A DNA stretch of 64,000 bases from assembly GCF_042652645.1 (NCBI RefSeq), contig NZ_JBHSGU010000002.1, forward strand, positions 62,001 through 126,000. Reading direction: 5' to 3'. Below, one piece after another: positions 44,035-52,118 of this stretch. The notes under the pieces were generated by a model. That model was not told the DNA's origin and did not search any database. It saw only the letters and a program-made list of their open reading frames with translations. The position numbers and the translations under genes are program-made. The DNA comes from Glaciecola siphonariae (GTDB lineage Bacteria; Pseudomonadota; Gammaproteobacteria; Enterobacterales; Alteromonadaceae). How positions within the stretch are numbered: the first letter of the stretch is position 1; every line of letters starts with the position of its first letter.

Positions 44035-46823
44035 TATTCCTCCGGAGTCGGGCGGTGAACTGAAGTAAGCTTACCCAGATTCGCCAAAATGAGTAAGGTT
44101 GCACCTACTACGGTTAGATACACGCCTAAATCAAATATTAAGGCGCTAGCAAGTTCAATTTCGCCAATAAACGGAATGTCAAAATAATCAAACCATGTTG
44201 TCATAAACGGCCGGTCAAAGAACCAACTGCCAATGCCGGTGAGGGTTGCAATAAGCACGCCCAGCGCAATCAAAGTTTGATAGTCAACCTTGATGCGTGG
44301 TTTTACCCAATCAACACCATGCGCGATATATTGTTGGATAAGTGCCACAGAGGTAATCAAGCCTGCAATAAATCCACCGCCAGGCATGTTGTGGCCGCGT
44401 AAAAAGATATAAAAAGATACTAATAGGGCCAAGGGCAGTAAGCTCTGAGAAATCATGCCCAAAATTGGCGGGTGGCGGTCTTGCGACCAAGCCAATCCGT
44501 TTTCATTTGCCGATGGCATCGACAGGCGAACCCGAGCAAGGAGTTTAAAGATACCTAACGCAGCAATACCTAGAACCAAAATTTCGCCAAGGGTATCAAA
44601 GCCCCTGAAATCAACCAAAATAACGTTAACGGCGTTTGTACCGCCCCCGCCAGTTTTACTATTGGCCAAGTAAAAATCTGAAATGCTATTGAGGGGCTGC
44701 GTGATAAATGCGTAGTTAATCGTGGCGACTATTCCGCCCACTGCCGCGGCAATCCCCAAGTCTCTTACCACGCGAGAGGGAGCCGATTCAGGCGCCGTTT
44801 TTTGTGGCAAAAAGAACAAGGCCAGCATCAACAAAATAACTGTGACAACTTCAACAGCCAGTTGCGTTAGCGCTAGGTCGGGTGCTGAAAAACGCGCAAA
44901 AGCCACTGACACTATCAAACCTACCACTGAAATAGATATCAGCGCTATCATCCGCTTACGATGATAAATCATGGTAGCAAGTGCGCTTAAGCACAAAATA
45001 ACGGCTGCGGTAATCTCAACACCGCTTATCGCCTGATTCGGTAAGTGCAGTGCCGCCGTATGCAGATTTAACAAGGGCAGGGCAGTTATAACAATAGTGA
45101 AAATTAAAAGCACGGCGACATAGCGCTGTAAAGAACCATTGCTAAAGTACTCATGAACCTTGCCTGCGCTTGCCACTAGTGCTTGAATTGCACCCTCAAA
45201 AATGAGTTTTTCGTCTGGCTCTCTAAACTGCGCTTGAAAGCGATACAAATGACTTCGATACGCATAGACAATTAATCCGCCACCAATGGCGATTGCGCTC
45301 ATCAATAGAGGCAGATTAAAACCATGCCAAATAGACAGGCTATAGTAAGGGAGTTCGGTCATCAGCACTGACGATGAGGCGCTGGCGAGCAAATCGCCAA
45401 CCATCACATTCGGAAAAATACCCACGAGTAAACACAGGGCTACTAAAATTTCGATGGGCACCTTCATGTAACGAGGTGGCTCATGAGGCGTTTTGGGCAA
45501 ATCTATAGGGTCTCCATTGAAGAACACATCGTGAATAAACCGCATGGAATAGGCTACTGCAAAAATGCCGGCCAGCGTGGCGAGCACCGGGATCATCCAC
45601 GATAAAAATCCAAGCGCGGAAGAATGCAATGTTTCCGCTAAAAACATTTCTTTTGATAAAAAGCCATTGAACAATGGGACGCCAGCCATAGACGCTGCGG
45701 CGACCATCGCGAGGGTGGCTGTGTAGGGCATAAAGCGCCACAGGCCATTGAGTTTGCGCATGTCTCTGGAGCCTGATTCATGGTCGATGATACCAGCGGC
45801 CATAAATAACGACGCTTTGAATACAGCATGATTCATTATATGGAACAGCGCTGCAACGGCTGCAAGCTTGGTATCGAGCCCCAGGAGCAAGGTTATTAAA
45901 CCAAGGTGACTAATGGTGGAGTAAGCCAGTAAGCCTTTAAGGTCGTGTTTAAACAAGGCTATGTACGCACCAATCAGCAGGGTGATTAAGCCTGTCATAC
46001 TGACAATTAAGAACCACATTTCAGTACCTGAAAGCACAGGGTACATGCGGGCCAGTAAGAAAATACCTGCTTTAACCATGGTGGCTGAATGCAGATAAGC
46101 ACTTACAGGAGTGGGTGCCGCCATTGCGTGAGGTAACCAAAAATGGAAAGGAAACTGTGCTGATTTGGTGAATGCGCCGAGTAAAATTAAAATCAAGGCT
46201 ACCGGATAAAGCGCGTGCTCCCTTATTAAGTCGCCACTCGCTAAAATGGTGCTAAGTTCGTAACTGCCAACCATATCTGCTACCAGCAACAATCCGGCTA
46301 ACAGTGCTAAACCACCAGCGCCAGTAACGGTCAGGGCCATGCGCGCGCCTTTGCGCGACTCCGATTTGCTCGACCAAAAGCTAATCAATAAAAAGGAGCT
46401 GATGCTGGTGACTTCCCACGCCATCCACATTTGCAGTACGTTGTTTGATAGCACAATCGACAGCATCGCTGTCATAAACAGAATCAAATACGCGAAGAAT
46501 CGTCCTACGGCTTCTTTTTCAGATAGATAGTAGCGAGCGTATAGAATAATAAGCAGGCCAATGCCCAATATGAGCAAAGAAAACATGAGCGACAGACCGT
46601 CTAAGCGCATGGACAGCGTGAGCCCGATAGACGGGATCCATTCTAAATATTCGGTGACCGTACCCCCAGCCAATACGCTAGGGACAAGCGTTATGATGTA
46701 AATGAGTGCGACGGCGGGGGCCAGCATAGTACATAGAGTGTTCGCAGTGCGTCCGAAACGTTCGGTCATCACTGGAACTAACACACCAATCAGTAAGATT
46801 GCTGTAATCCAAAATAAGCTCAT
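44034..46823 (-). CDS. mrpA: Na+/H+ antiporter subunit A with fused subunit B domain
   Basis: 929 residues. Residues 1-~600 are a NuoL-like antiporter unit (MAWEVTSISSFLLISFWS; TKSAQFPFHFWLPHAMAAPTPVSAYLHSATMVKAGIFL; HIMNHAVFKASLFMAAG). The middle has the extra C-terminal helices of MrpA (ARFSAPDLALTQLAVEVVTVILLMLALFFLP). Residues ~800-929 are an MrpB/MnhB domain (LRGHNMPGGGFIAGLITSVALIQQYIA). No separate mrpB exists in the operon, so this is the fused group 2 organisation, complete with C, D, E, F, G. The complex exchanges Na+ for H+ across the inner membrane, fitting a marine or alkaline-tolerant cell. Confidence 0.95.
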   Translation of the reverse strand: MSLFWITAILLIGVLVPVMTERFGRTANTLCTMLAPAVALIYIITLVPSVLAGGTVTEYLEWIPSIGLTLSMRLDGLSLMFSLLILGIGLLIILYARYYLSEKEAVGRFFAYLILFMTAMLSIVLSNNVLQMWMAWEVTSISSFLLISFWSSKSESRKGARMALTVTGAGGLALLAGLLLVADMVGSYELSTILASGDLIREHALYPVALILILLGAFTKSAQFPFHFWLPHAMAAPTPVSAYLHSATMVKAGIFLLARMYPVLSGTEMWFLIVSMTGLITLLIGAYIALFKHDLKGLLAYSTISHLGLITLLLGLDTKLAAVAALFHIMNHAVFKASLFMAAGIIDHESGSRDMRKLNGLWRFMPYTATLAMVAAASMAGVPLFNGFLSKEMFLAETLHSSALGFLSWMIPVLATLAGIFAVAYSMRFIHDVFFNGDPIDLPKTPHEPPRYMKVPIEILVALCLLVGIFPNVMVGDLLASASSSVLMTELPYYSLSIWHGFNLPLLMSAIAIGGGLIVYAYRSHLYRFQAQFREPDEKLIFEGAIQALVASAGKVHEYFSNGSLQRYVAVLLIFTIVITALPLLNLHTAALHLPNQAISGVEITAAVILCLSALATMIYHRKRMIALISISVVGLIVSVAFARFSAPDLALTQLAVEVVTVILLMLALFFLPQKTAPESAPSRVVRDLGIAAAVGGIVATINYAFITQPLNSISDFYLANSKTGGGGTNAVNVILVDFRGFDTLGEILVLGIAALGIFKLLARVRLSMPSANENGLAWSQDRHPPILGMISQSLLPLALLVSFYIFLRGHNMPGGGFIAGLITSVALIQQYIAHGVDWVKPRIKVDYQTLIALGVLIATLTGIGSWFFDRPFMTTWFDYFDIPFIGEIELASALIFDLGVYLTVVGATLLILANLGKLTSVHRPTPEE

Positions 46824-47361
46824 GTTTTACTGTGCTCCAATTCTTTTTTTACGCTTTTCAAGCACTTTGCGGTGACCTAGACCTTAATGAAAATCGCGAG
46901 GTAAAGTCCAGTATTTATTTCAATTTTTGCCGCAACTTAACGCTACTTTAACAGGTTTTTTCTTCGCTATTACTAGTTATCGTACAAAAACCTAAAAAGC
47001 ATAGACTTAAGCCAAGTTTTTGATCAAGTTGACAAAATTATAGTCTAGTTCATTTATTCACGCCGTAGTAAATCTCGTCGAAAAGACTCAGTTTTTTCTA
47101 CATTCAATGTTGTGATCTTTTTTGGGCGAAGCATCACGTCTAGAGGGTTTCGTCGGCAAATTTTAATCCCTCTTTGCAAGGTAGAGTCAAAGCTAATCTT
47201 GCTTTTACTTTTGCTTTAAATAATTGATCAATCTTATTCATTGCATGATTTAACAAGTTCTCTACCGAAGAACAGTTATATCGCGGGTGCGTCTTCGATA
47301 ATATGACCTGGCTCTCACAAAACGCCTATAGATTATTAAGCGTGCAGGCGAGATGCTAATT
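46824..47361. other. AT-rich intergenic region upstream of mrpA
   Basis: About 540 bp with no supported gene on either strand. It probably contains the leftward mrp promoter near its left end. Scattered short inverted words (GGTAGAG near 47180 and CTCTACC near 47260) may form further structure. Confidence 0.45.
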
Positions 47362-47584
47362 GGCTATGTTTTCATCAAGTGTTGTTTAACACCAAAAGTT
47401 CAGCACTAATAAATAACAATTTAGCTTTGTGGATAATTTGACTAACAGGAAACTTCGTTTGAAAGCGTCAAAATCATGGATGATTTTGTCGAGTGCCCAT
47501 GGATGGGCTCACAGCCTTTTCAAACGAAGTCTCCTGCTGGTTAATACAAAGTTTTGTTAGACAACACTTGATGGGAACATAGCC
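47362..47584 (+). repeat. 223-bp fold-back element with 30-bp terminal inverted repeats
   Basis: Outer arms 47362-47391 and 47555-47584 match at 27 of 30 positions; each of the three mismatches is a T facing a G, so a plus-strand RNA would pair throughout through G-U wobbles. Inner arms 47446-47465 and 47516-47536 share ACTTCGTTTGAAA. Two small hairpins with the same CATGGATG centre (AAAATCAT/ATGATTTT at 47470-47487; GCCCAT/ATGGGC at 47495-47508) sit in the middle. No coding capacity. It looks like a miniature mobile or REP-type element or a large structured RNA. Confidence 0.75.
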
Positions 47585-47617
47585 GTACTATTAAAACGAT
47601 TTTTATTGGAGAACATC

Positions 47618-47773
47618 ATGGATGAATTAAAACTTTCTCAAACTGAACAGGTAAGCGGTGGCCGAACTTTCTTTAAACCAGAAATACTGTTGACGCATGT
47701 CTTTATCGAGACCCCAAGTTTTGAGTATAAAGGTTATGCCGAGCCAGTGCCCGAGCCAATCCACCTGCGTTAA
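47618..47773 (+). CDS. Double-glycine leader peptide (putative bacteriocin/RiPP-like or signalling precursor)
   Basis: 51 codons from ATG 47618 to TAA 47773, with TTGGAG 6 nt upstream. The N-terminus MDELKLSQTEQVSGG is a textbook double-glycine leader: hydrophobic residues at -12, -10 and -4, glutamate at -6, and GG at -2/-1 relative to the predicted cut. Cleavage would leave a 36-residue core (residues 16-51) rich in Phe, Pro and Glu, starting RTFF and ending EPIHLR, with no cysteine. Such leaders are removed and exported by C39-peptidase ABC transporters; none is in the window. The gene is alone, flanked by two fold-back elements and followed by hairpin terminators. The family of the core is not recognised. 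Confidence 0.68.
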   Translation: MDELKLSQTEQVSGGRTFFKPEILLTHVFIETPSFEYKGYAEPVPEPIHLR

Positions 47774-47808
47774 TGTGTGCATAAACACAAACTTGCATAA
47801 ACAAATAG

Positions 47809-47830
47809 AGCGCATCTCGGTGCGCTTTAC
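47809..47830 (+). terminator. Possible terminator of the double-glycine peptide gene
   Basis: AGCGCA (47809-47814), 6-nt loop, TGCGCT (47821-47826), then TTACTT. It lies 35 bp after the stop codon. The T-run is imperfect. Confidence 0.5.
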
Positions 47831-47837
47831 TTGTTCA

Positions 47838-47886
47838 ATACCTAATCATATCTACTGTAAATATGCTTAATTAGGTATGTTTTTTG
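47838..47886 (+). terminator. Second hairpin with T-run
   Basis: ATACCTAAT (47838-47846) and ATTAGGTAT (47870-47878) are perfect 9-bp inverted repeats, followed by GTTTTTTT. The stem is AT-rich with a 23-nt loop; it may back up the preceding hairpin. Confidence 0.45.
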
Positions 47887-47954
47887 ATATCAAAGTACAT
47901 AAAATTGCACAGCTTTTAACCTTTCGCTTTTGCTCAGCAAAGAGTAAACTTAAC

Positions 47955-48115
47955 AGAGTCGGTTGACCTATGCTGTATGAATTTTGCTCACTCCATGTAC
48001 ATTATTTATGCTGCATCGACGTTATTTTATGTAGATGACTACACTTCATAACGATTCTTTGCCTAAATAGCGTACAAACTGCCGCAAAATCATACAGCAA
48101 AGGTCAACAGACCCT
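47955..48115. repeat. 161-bp imperfect palindrome (fold-back element)
   Basis: Outer arms of about 33 bp (left from 47955 through GTTGACCTATGCTGTATGA; right ends 48115, with GGTCAAC at 48102-48108) agree apart from three substitutions and a one-base gap. Pairing continues inward in patches (TGTAC, TATTTA) to a perfect tip GTAG-ATGA-CTAC at 48031-48042, exactly at the centre. No coding content. It differs in sequence from the element at 47362. Confidence 0.7.
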
Positions 48116-48335
48116 AATACATAGGCGACCGATGATAATAATAAAGCCCTATTAATGACATCTCATAGCAACACCCTTGCTTGCTCTTGATTTCATTTTT
48201 AAAACTCAGGTTGTTAGATTTATGTAACTCGCCATGTAGTTTTTTATTAGTAATGTCCATAATAAAAACGCTGATTTAAAAGGTGTTCAGCACTTTAGGA
48301 TATAGCAAAAATTACCATACATAGGGTGAGTTAAG
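48116..48335. other. Upstream region of the diguanylate cyclase gene
   Basis: About 220 bp, AT-rich, no gene seen. It should contain the promoter of the following GGDEF gene; no clear -35/-10 pair could be singled out. Confidence 0.4.
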
Positions 48336-48377
48336 ATTAAACAGCTATCACTAATTAATAGAAGTCCAGACAATGCA

Positions 48378-49337
48378 GTGCTGTTAGTGATTAGTGGCGG
48401 CATCACGCTCGGCATTTTACCTTTCGCAATTTTGCGCATGATGCAGCAAGATTGGGCGATTGCTGCGATGAATTTAGGTATCGTTTTGGGTACCTCATTT
48501 GTTTTTATTCATTTACTCATCACCAAGAACGCTAAGGTCGCAAGAGGCACAATTGCGGTGTTAACAATTTTAGCGATGAGCACCACAATCTTCCTGAAGG
48601 GTGCTGAAAATGTACACTGGGTATATCCAGCGCTAACTACAACCTTCTTTTTATTATCGCCCAAGCGAGCTGCATGGCTCACTTCCGTCTTTTTGCTGTT
48701 GGTTATTGGCATGATATGGACGCAGGTCGACTTTTTATATTTGCTAACCTTTACAATTTCCGCTGGGGCAACGTTTCTTTTTTCCTTCGCATTTTCAAAG
48801 CGTATGCACAAACAAGCCATATTTTTAGAACACCTAGCCACCACTGACGCACTTACCGGCGTTGGCAATAGACGCCGCTTAGAAGAAAAATTATTAGAAA
48901 TTACCCGTAAGATAAGACGATACCCTCAGCAAACATGTTCTTTAGTCTTTTTTGATTTAGACTACTTTAAGCGCATCAACGATACCCATGGTCACGGCTG
49001 TGGCGATTTAGTTTTGCAGCGATTTGCTGAGGTGATGACAAGCAATATTCGAGATGTAGATAGTTTTTACCGTTTAGGCGGAGAAGAGTTTGTCTTGGTG
49101 CTTGAAAATACAGACTTATTTGCTGCAAAAGCCCTAGCAAAAAAATTGGGGGCTCAAGTCGAAAGGACGAAGTGGCATTTAGACGAATTGAAAATTACCA
49201 CTTCCGCCGGTATCGCTCAATACGATCCAAAAGAGAGCTCATACGACTGGATGCAGCGTGCCGACGAGGCTTTATACAGAGCTAAAGATGCAGGGCGCAA
49301 TCGCTTTATTACCAGCAACGACTATTCTACGTCTTAA
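48378..49337 (+). CDS. Membrane diguanylate cyclase (GGDEF protein)
   Basis: 319 residues from GTG 48378. About five to six N-terminal membrane helices (to about residue 140) precede an intact GGDEF domain (about 150-315): TDALTGVGNRRRLEE, FFDLDYFKRINDTHGHGCGD, active site RLGGEEF and ALYRAKDAGRNRF. It should synthesise c-di-GMP. The frame continues 14 codons further to an ATT at 48336 that has GGTGA 6 nt upstream and would give MKQLSLINRS, a plausible N-terminus, so the true start may be this rare codon. A 16-bp triplet repeat covers the stop codon. Confidence 0.88.
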   Translation: MLLVISGGITLGILPFAILRMMQQDWAIAAMNLGIVLGTSFVFIHLLITKNAKVARGTIAVLTILAMSTTIFLKGAENVHWVYPALTTTFFLLSPKRAAWLTSVFLLLVIGMIWTQVDFLYLLTFTISAGATFLFSFAFSKRMHKQAIFLEHLATTDALTGVGNRRRLEEKLLEITRKIRRYPQQTCSLVFFDLDYFKRINDTHGHGCGDLVLQRFAEVMTSNIRDVDSFYRLGGEEFVLVLENTDLFAAKALAKKLGAQVERTKWHLDELKITTSAGIAQYDPKESSYDWMQRADEALYRAKDAGRNRFITSNDYSTS

Positions 49338-49369
49338 CTATTTTACGTCTTAAGTATATTACGTCTTAA
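49322..49369 (+). repeat. Three 16-bp tandem repeats at the end of the GGDEF gene
   Basis: CTATTCTACGTCTTAA, CTATTTTACGTCTTAA and GTATATTACGTCTTAA follow one another without gaps. The first contains the stop codon of the gene; the 16-bp period shifts frame each time. Confidence 0.85.
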
Positions 49370-49391
49370 GAACAGTCTGCGCACTTTCGCT

Positions 49392-50618
49392 TTACAGCGC
49401 CTTTTTAGTAGGCATGATCACATTAGCAAAAATTAAACCTGCCACCAGCGACATAAATATCACGAAGGTTTCCTGACCAATATGGTCGGTCTTCATAAAG
49501 TCTTGTCCCGATACAAAGGAGTTCAAGCTGATATAAGTTTTAGACCCTGGCACCAGTACAATTAAACCTTGCATTAAAACAATGGTGGCGGGCGCATTAG
49601 CAAGCCTTGTAAACAAATTGGCAAACACGCCTACTGCGAAAGCGCCCACAAAAGTGCCTAAGCCAAACTCTAAATATTTCGATGCCCAGTATGTGCCAAA
49701 GTAACCAATGAAGCCGCACATGATGGCCCAAGGGGCATGTTTTATGCGCAATTTAAAAATTACGACCAAGGCTGAACACAAGGTAAGAACGGCTATCCAT
49801 ACCGCCCATTTAGGCGCAGCTTCGGTGGGGACTAGGGCTACCTCACTAAATAACCAAAAACCAATTGCAATACCTAGAAATGCGCCAAAATAGAGTTTGA
49901 AAAGTTGCATCAAGGCGTCCATCACCCGAGCTGTACCAGACACTAAATTACGGGAAGAGAGTTCTGCTAATCCAATTGTTAAGGCCAGGCCGGGTATGAA
50001 GATAATAATAGATGATAAGACAACAAGCCTAATGTTGATGTCGGGGTCAAACAAGCTGCTGATTGCGCATGCACATATACCGGCAACCAAGGCAACGGCG
50101 GGTTCCAGCATAAGCGATACCCGCTTACTCTTGGTTGACCAAAAGTAAATAAGATGCATCACCAGACCAATGCATCCCGCAGCAACGGCATCATCAAAAC
50201 TAGAGCCCATTACTAGCGCAAACGAGCCGGTTGAAATGCCGTAGGCAAAAAACTCCACAATAGGATGATAAAAGCCGGGTAGCGCATCTATTCGAGACAG
50301 CTCTTTATCGGCCTCTTCAAGGCTTAAGGAGCCCGTAAGCAAGCGGTTAACGAGCTCATCGGTACGTGAGAGTGACCCGAGGTCAATATCGCCGGGCTGC
50401 ACGCGAGCAGCATGATTGTATTCGTCTTCATGCTTGTCGCTCCAAATGACAAAGGTCAGCGACGTGGGCGTTGATATAAAGCCAGCGTTTACACCAAGAT
50501 ATGTCGCAACCTCAGATAAGTGCGCTTCGAGTCTAAATGCAGGTGTACCGTACTTATGCAACATTTTGCCAAGCTTTACGATGAACTTGCGTATTTGAAT
50601 AAATTCTTGCTTTTCCAC
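49392..50618 (-). CDS. Threonine/serine exporter (ThrE family, fused YjjP-YjjB type)
   Basis: 408 residues, GTG start with AGGG 5 nt upstream. The soluble N-terminal part (about 1-110: IVKLGKMLHKYGTPAFRLEAHLSEVATYLG) and about ten helices split into a ThrE N-domain (YjjP-like) and a C-terminal ThrE_2 half (YjjB-like: GFIGYFGTYWASKYLEFGLGTFVGAFAVGVFAN; MQGLIVLVPGSKTY). It exports threonine, serine or small dicarboxylates depending on the member; the substrate is not resolved here. Confidence 0.85.
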   Translation of the reverse strand: MEKQEFIQIRKFIVKLGKMLHKYGTPAFRLEAHLSEVATYLGVNAGFISTPTSLTFVIWSDKHEDEYNHAARVQPGDIDLGSLSRTDELVNRLLTGSLSLEEADKELSRIDALPGFYHPIVEFFAYGISTGSFALVMGSSFDDAVAAGCIGLVMHLIYFWSTKSKRVSLMLEPAVALVAGICACAISSLFDPDINIRLVVLSSIIIFIPGLALTIGLAELSSRNLVSGTARVMDALMQLFKLYFGAFLGIAIGFWLFSEVALVPTEAAPKWAVWIAVLTLCSALVVIFKLRIKHAPWAIMCGFIGYFGTYWASKYLEFGLGTFVGAFAVGVFANLFTRLANAPATIVLMQGLIVLVPGSKTYISLNSFVSGQDFMKTDHIGQETFVIFMSLVAGLIFANVIMPTKKAL

Positions 50619-50697
50619 AGTTGCCCTAAAAATTACAACGCCGATAATGTGGCGATAGATGTTACGCGATAATACATCTTGATGAATAAGTGCGCGA

Positions 50698-51831
50698 TTA
50701 TAGAGACATCAAGGCCTGAGCGATATCATAATTTGCAAGGATTTTACTGGCGCCGTTTAATTTGACTAAAGCCTTAGGCATACCGTAGACAACGCAGGTT
50801 TCTTCCGACTCAGCAATGGTAGTGGCACCTGCTGTATGCGCTTTAGCCATTGATTCGGCTCCGTCATTGCCCATGCCGGTGAGCTGCACATAACAAACGC
50901 CCGTTGGCTGAATGCTCTTTATTGCCGACTCAACTAACAAGGTAATGCTCGGCTTCCATATATGATGTGATTCGTCAGCGTTAGGGCGTCCGTATAAATA
51001 CCCTGATTTTCGATATACCTGAACATTTGCATCGCCTTGAGCAACATAGGCGTGACCGGGCTGTAGACGCGTATCGGTGCTTAGCTCTTCAACTTTAAGT
51101 TGAGACAGTTTGTTAAGCCTTGCAGCAAACACTTTGGTGAAGCGCGAGGGCATATGTTGAGCGATGACGATGGGGTAGGGGTAATTAGCTGGCAGTTTAG
51201 GAATAATTTCTTGTAGGCTACCAGGCCCACCCGTAGACACACCAACCACAATCAACTCAATAGATGCTTTTGCCGACGAAGCGCCTCCCTGCAAAGTACT
51301 TTTGGCCATAGAACTGACCTGCGAAGATGCTAAGTTCTGCTTGATAGTACTTGTAGTTTGTATTTTTGCAGCGGCTACAGCGCTTGGCTGCTTGCTTTTG
51401 GTGGACAGCTTTTTTAAACGCCGTACATCGATTTTACTGGCGTTAACGACTTTACTCACTAGCATATATTTAGTGCGATTTAAGGTAAGCGATACAGAGC
51501 CGTGGGGCTTAGCAACGTAATCAACGGCGCCTAAATCAAGGGCTTTTAGCGTTTCAGATGCATTTTTTTGTGTTAACGACGACACCATCACCACGGGCAG
51601 GGGGTGAGTCTTCATAATTTGCGCTAGGCACTCAAGTCCGTCCATCACCGGCATATTAATATCTAGCGTAATCACATCGGGTTGAAACCGGGCTATTTTT
51701 TCTAAGCATTCAACGCCGTTAGCTGCAGTATCTGTAATGATCCCATGCTCTACCAAGGCGGCGCAGATATGACTTCGCATCAGCGAAGAGTCGTCTACCA
51801 CTAATGCTTTTATTTTGGGCTTGTTGAGCAT
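50698..51831 (-). CDS. cheB: Chemotaxis response regulator protein-glutamate methylesterase CheB
   Basis: 377 residues. Receiver domain (about 5-125; VVDDS, phosphoacceptor in VITLDINMPVMDG, AKPHG), a long Lys/Ser/Ala-rich linker (about 135-190), and the catalytic domain (about 192-377) with the serine of GVSTGGPG, histidine of IAQHMPSRF and aspartate of GMGNDGAESM. It demethylates and deamidates chemoreceptors. It is not beside cheR or cheA, so it may be an orphan or serve a distant cluster. Confidence 0.94.
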   Translation of the reverse strand: MLNKPKIKALVVDDSSLMRSHICAALVEHGIITDTAANGVECLEKIARFQPDVITLDINMPVMDGLECLAQIMKTHPLPVVMVSSLTQKNASETLKALDLGAVDYVAKPHGSVSLTLNRTKYMLVSKVVNASKIDVRRLKKLSTKSKQPSAVAAAKIQTTSTIKQNLASSQVSSMAKSTLQGGASSAKASIELIVVGVSTGGPGSLQEIIPKLPANYPYPIVIAQHMPSRFTKVFAARLNKLSQLKVEELSTDTRLQPGHAYVAQGDANVQVYRKSGYLYGRPNADESHHIWKPSITLLVESAIKSIQPTGVCYVQLTGMGNDGAESMAKAHTAGATTIAESEETCVVYGMPKALVKLNGASKILANYDIAQALMSL

Positions 51832-51996
51832 GATGTCCTTGTATTTATTTGCCTATATGTAAGTAATCGGTTGAATGCGCCAAACTATGAGTTAAATCGC
51901 TTTATAATTGTATACATAGATAAATACACATAAATGTAAGAGGACTCAGTAGCGAAGAATGAAACGTACAGAATATGATAAAAACGCAATAAAAAA

Positions 51997-52026
51997 GGCG
52001 CCTATTCTATCGCTAGAGTAAGCGCC
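51997..52026 (-). terminator. Terminator of the RND efflux operon
   Basis: GGCGC (51997-52001) pairs with GCGCC (52022-52026), with an inner TTCTA/TAGAG extension and TCGC loop. The A-run 51991-51996 gives TTTTTT for leftward transcription; ATTTTT on the right allows some rightward activity. Confidence 0.75.
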
Positions 52027-52118
52027 ATTTTTGCTTTGTCTGCCAGGGTTTTTAAATTAGCACTCCTGCGAGTCACAATGGCAAGAATGCATTTTTCAAA
52101 AGCCTTAAGGTAAGCCCC

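Noticed and set aside
47627..47815. 62-codon minus-strand frame opposite the double-glycine peptide
   Set aside because: No ribosome site and no recognisable features; it is the shadow of the plus-strand gene, whose leader motif and ribosome site are convincing.
47955..48115. Integron attC site
   Set aside because: The palindrome ends in GTTGACC and GGTCAAC, which do not fit the GTTRRRY/RYYYAAC core sites, and no integrase or cassette array is present.
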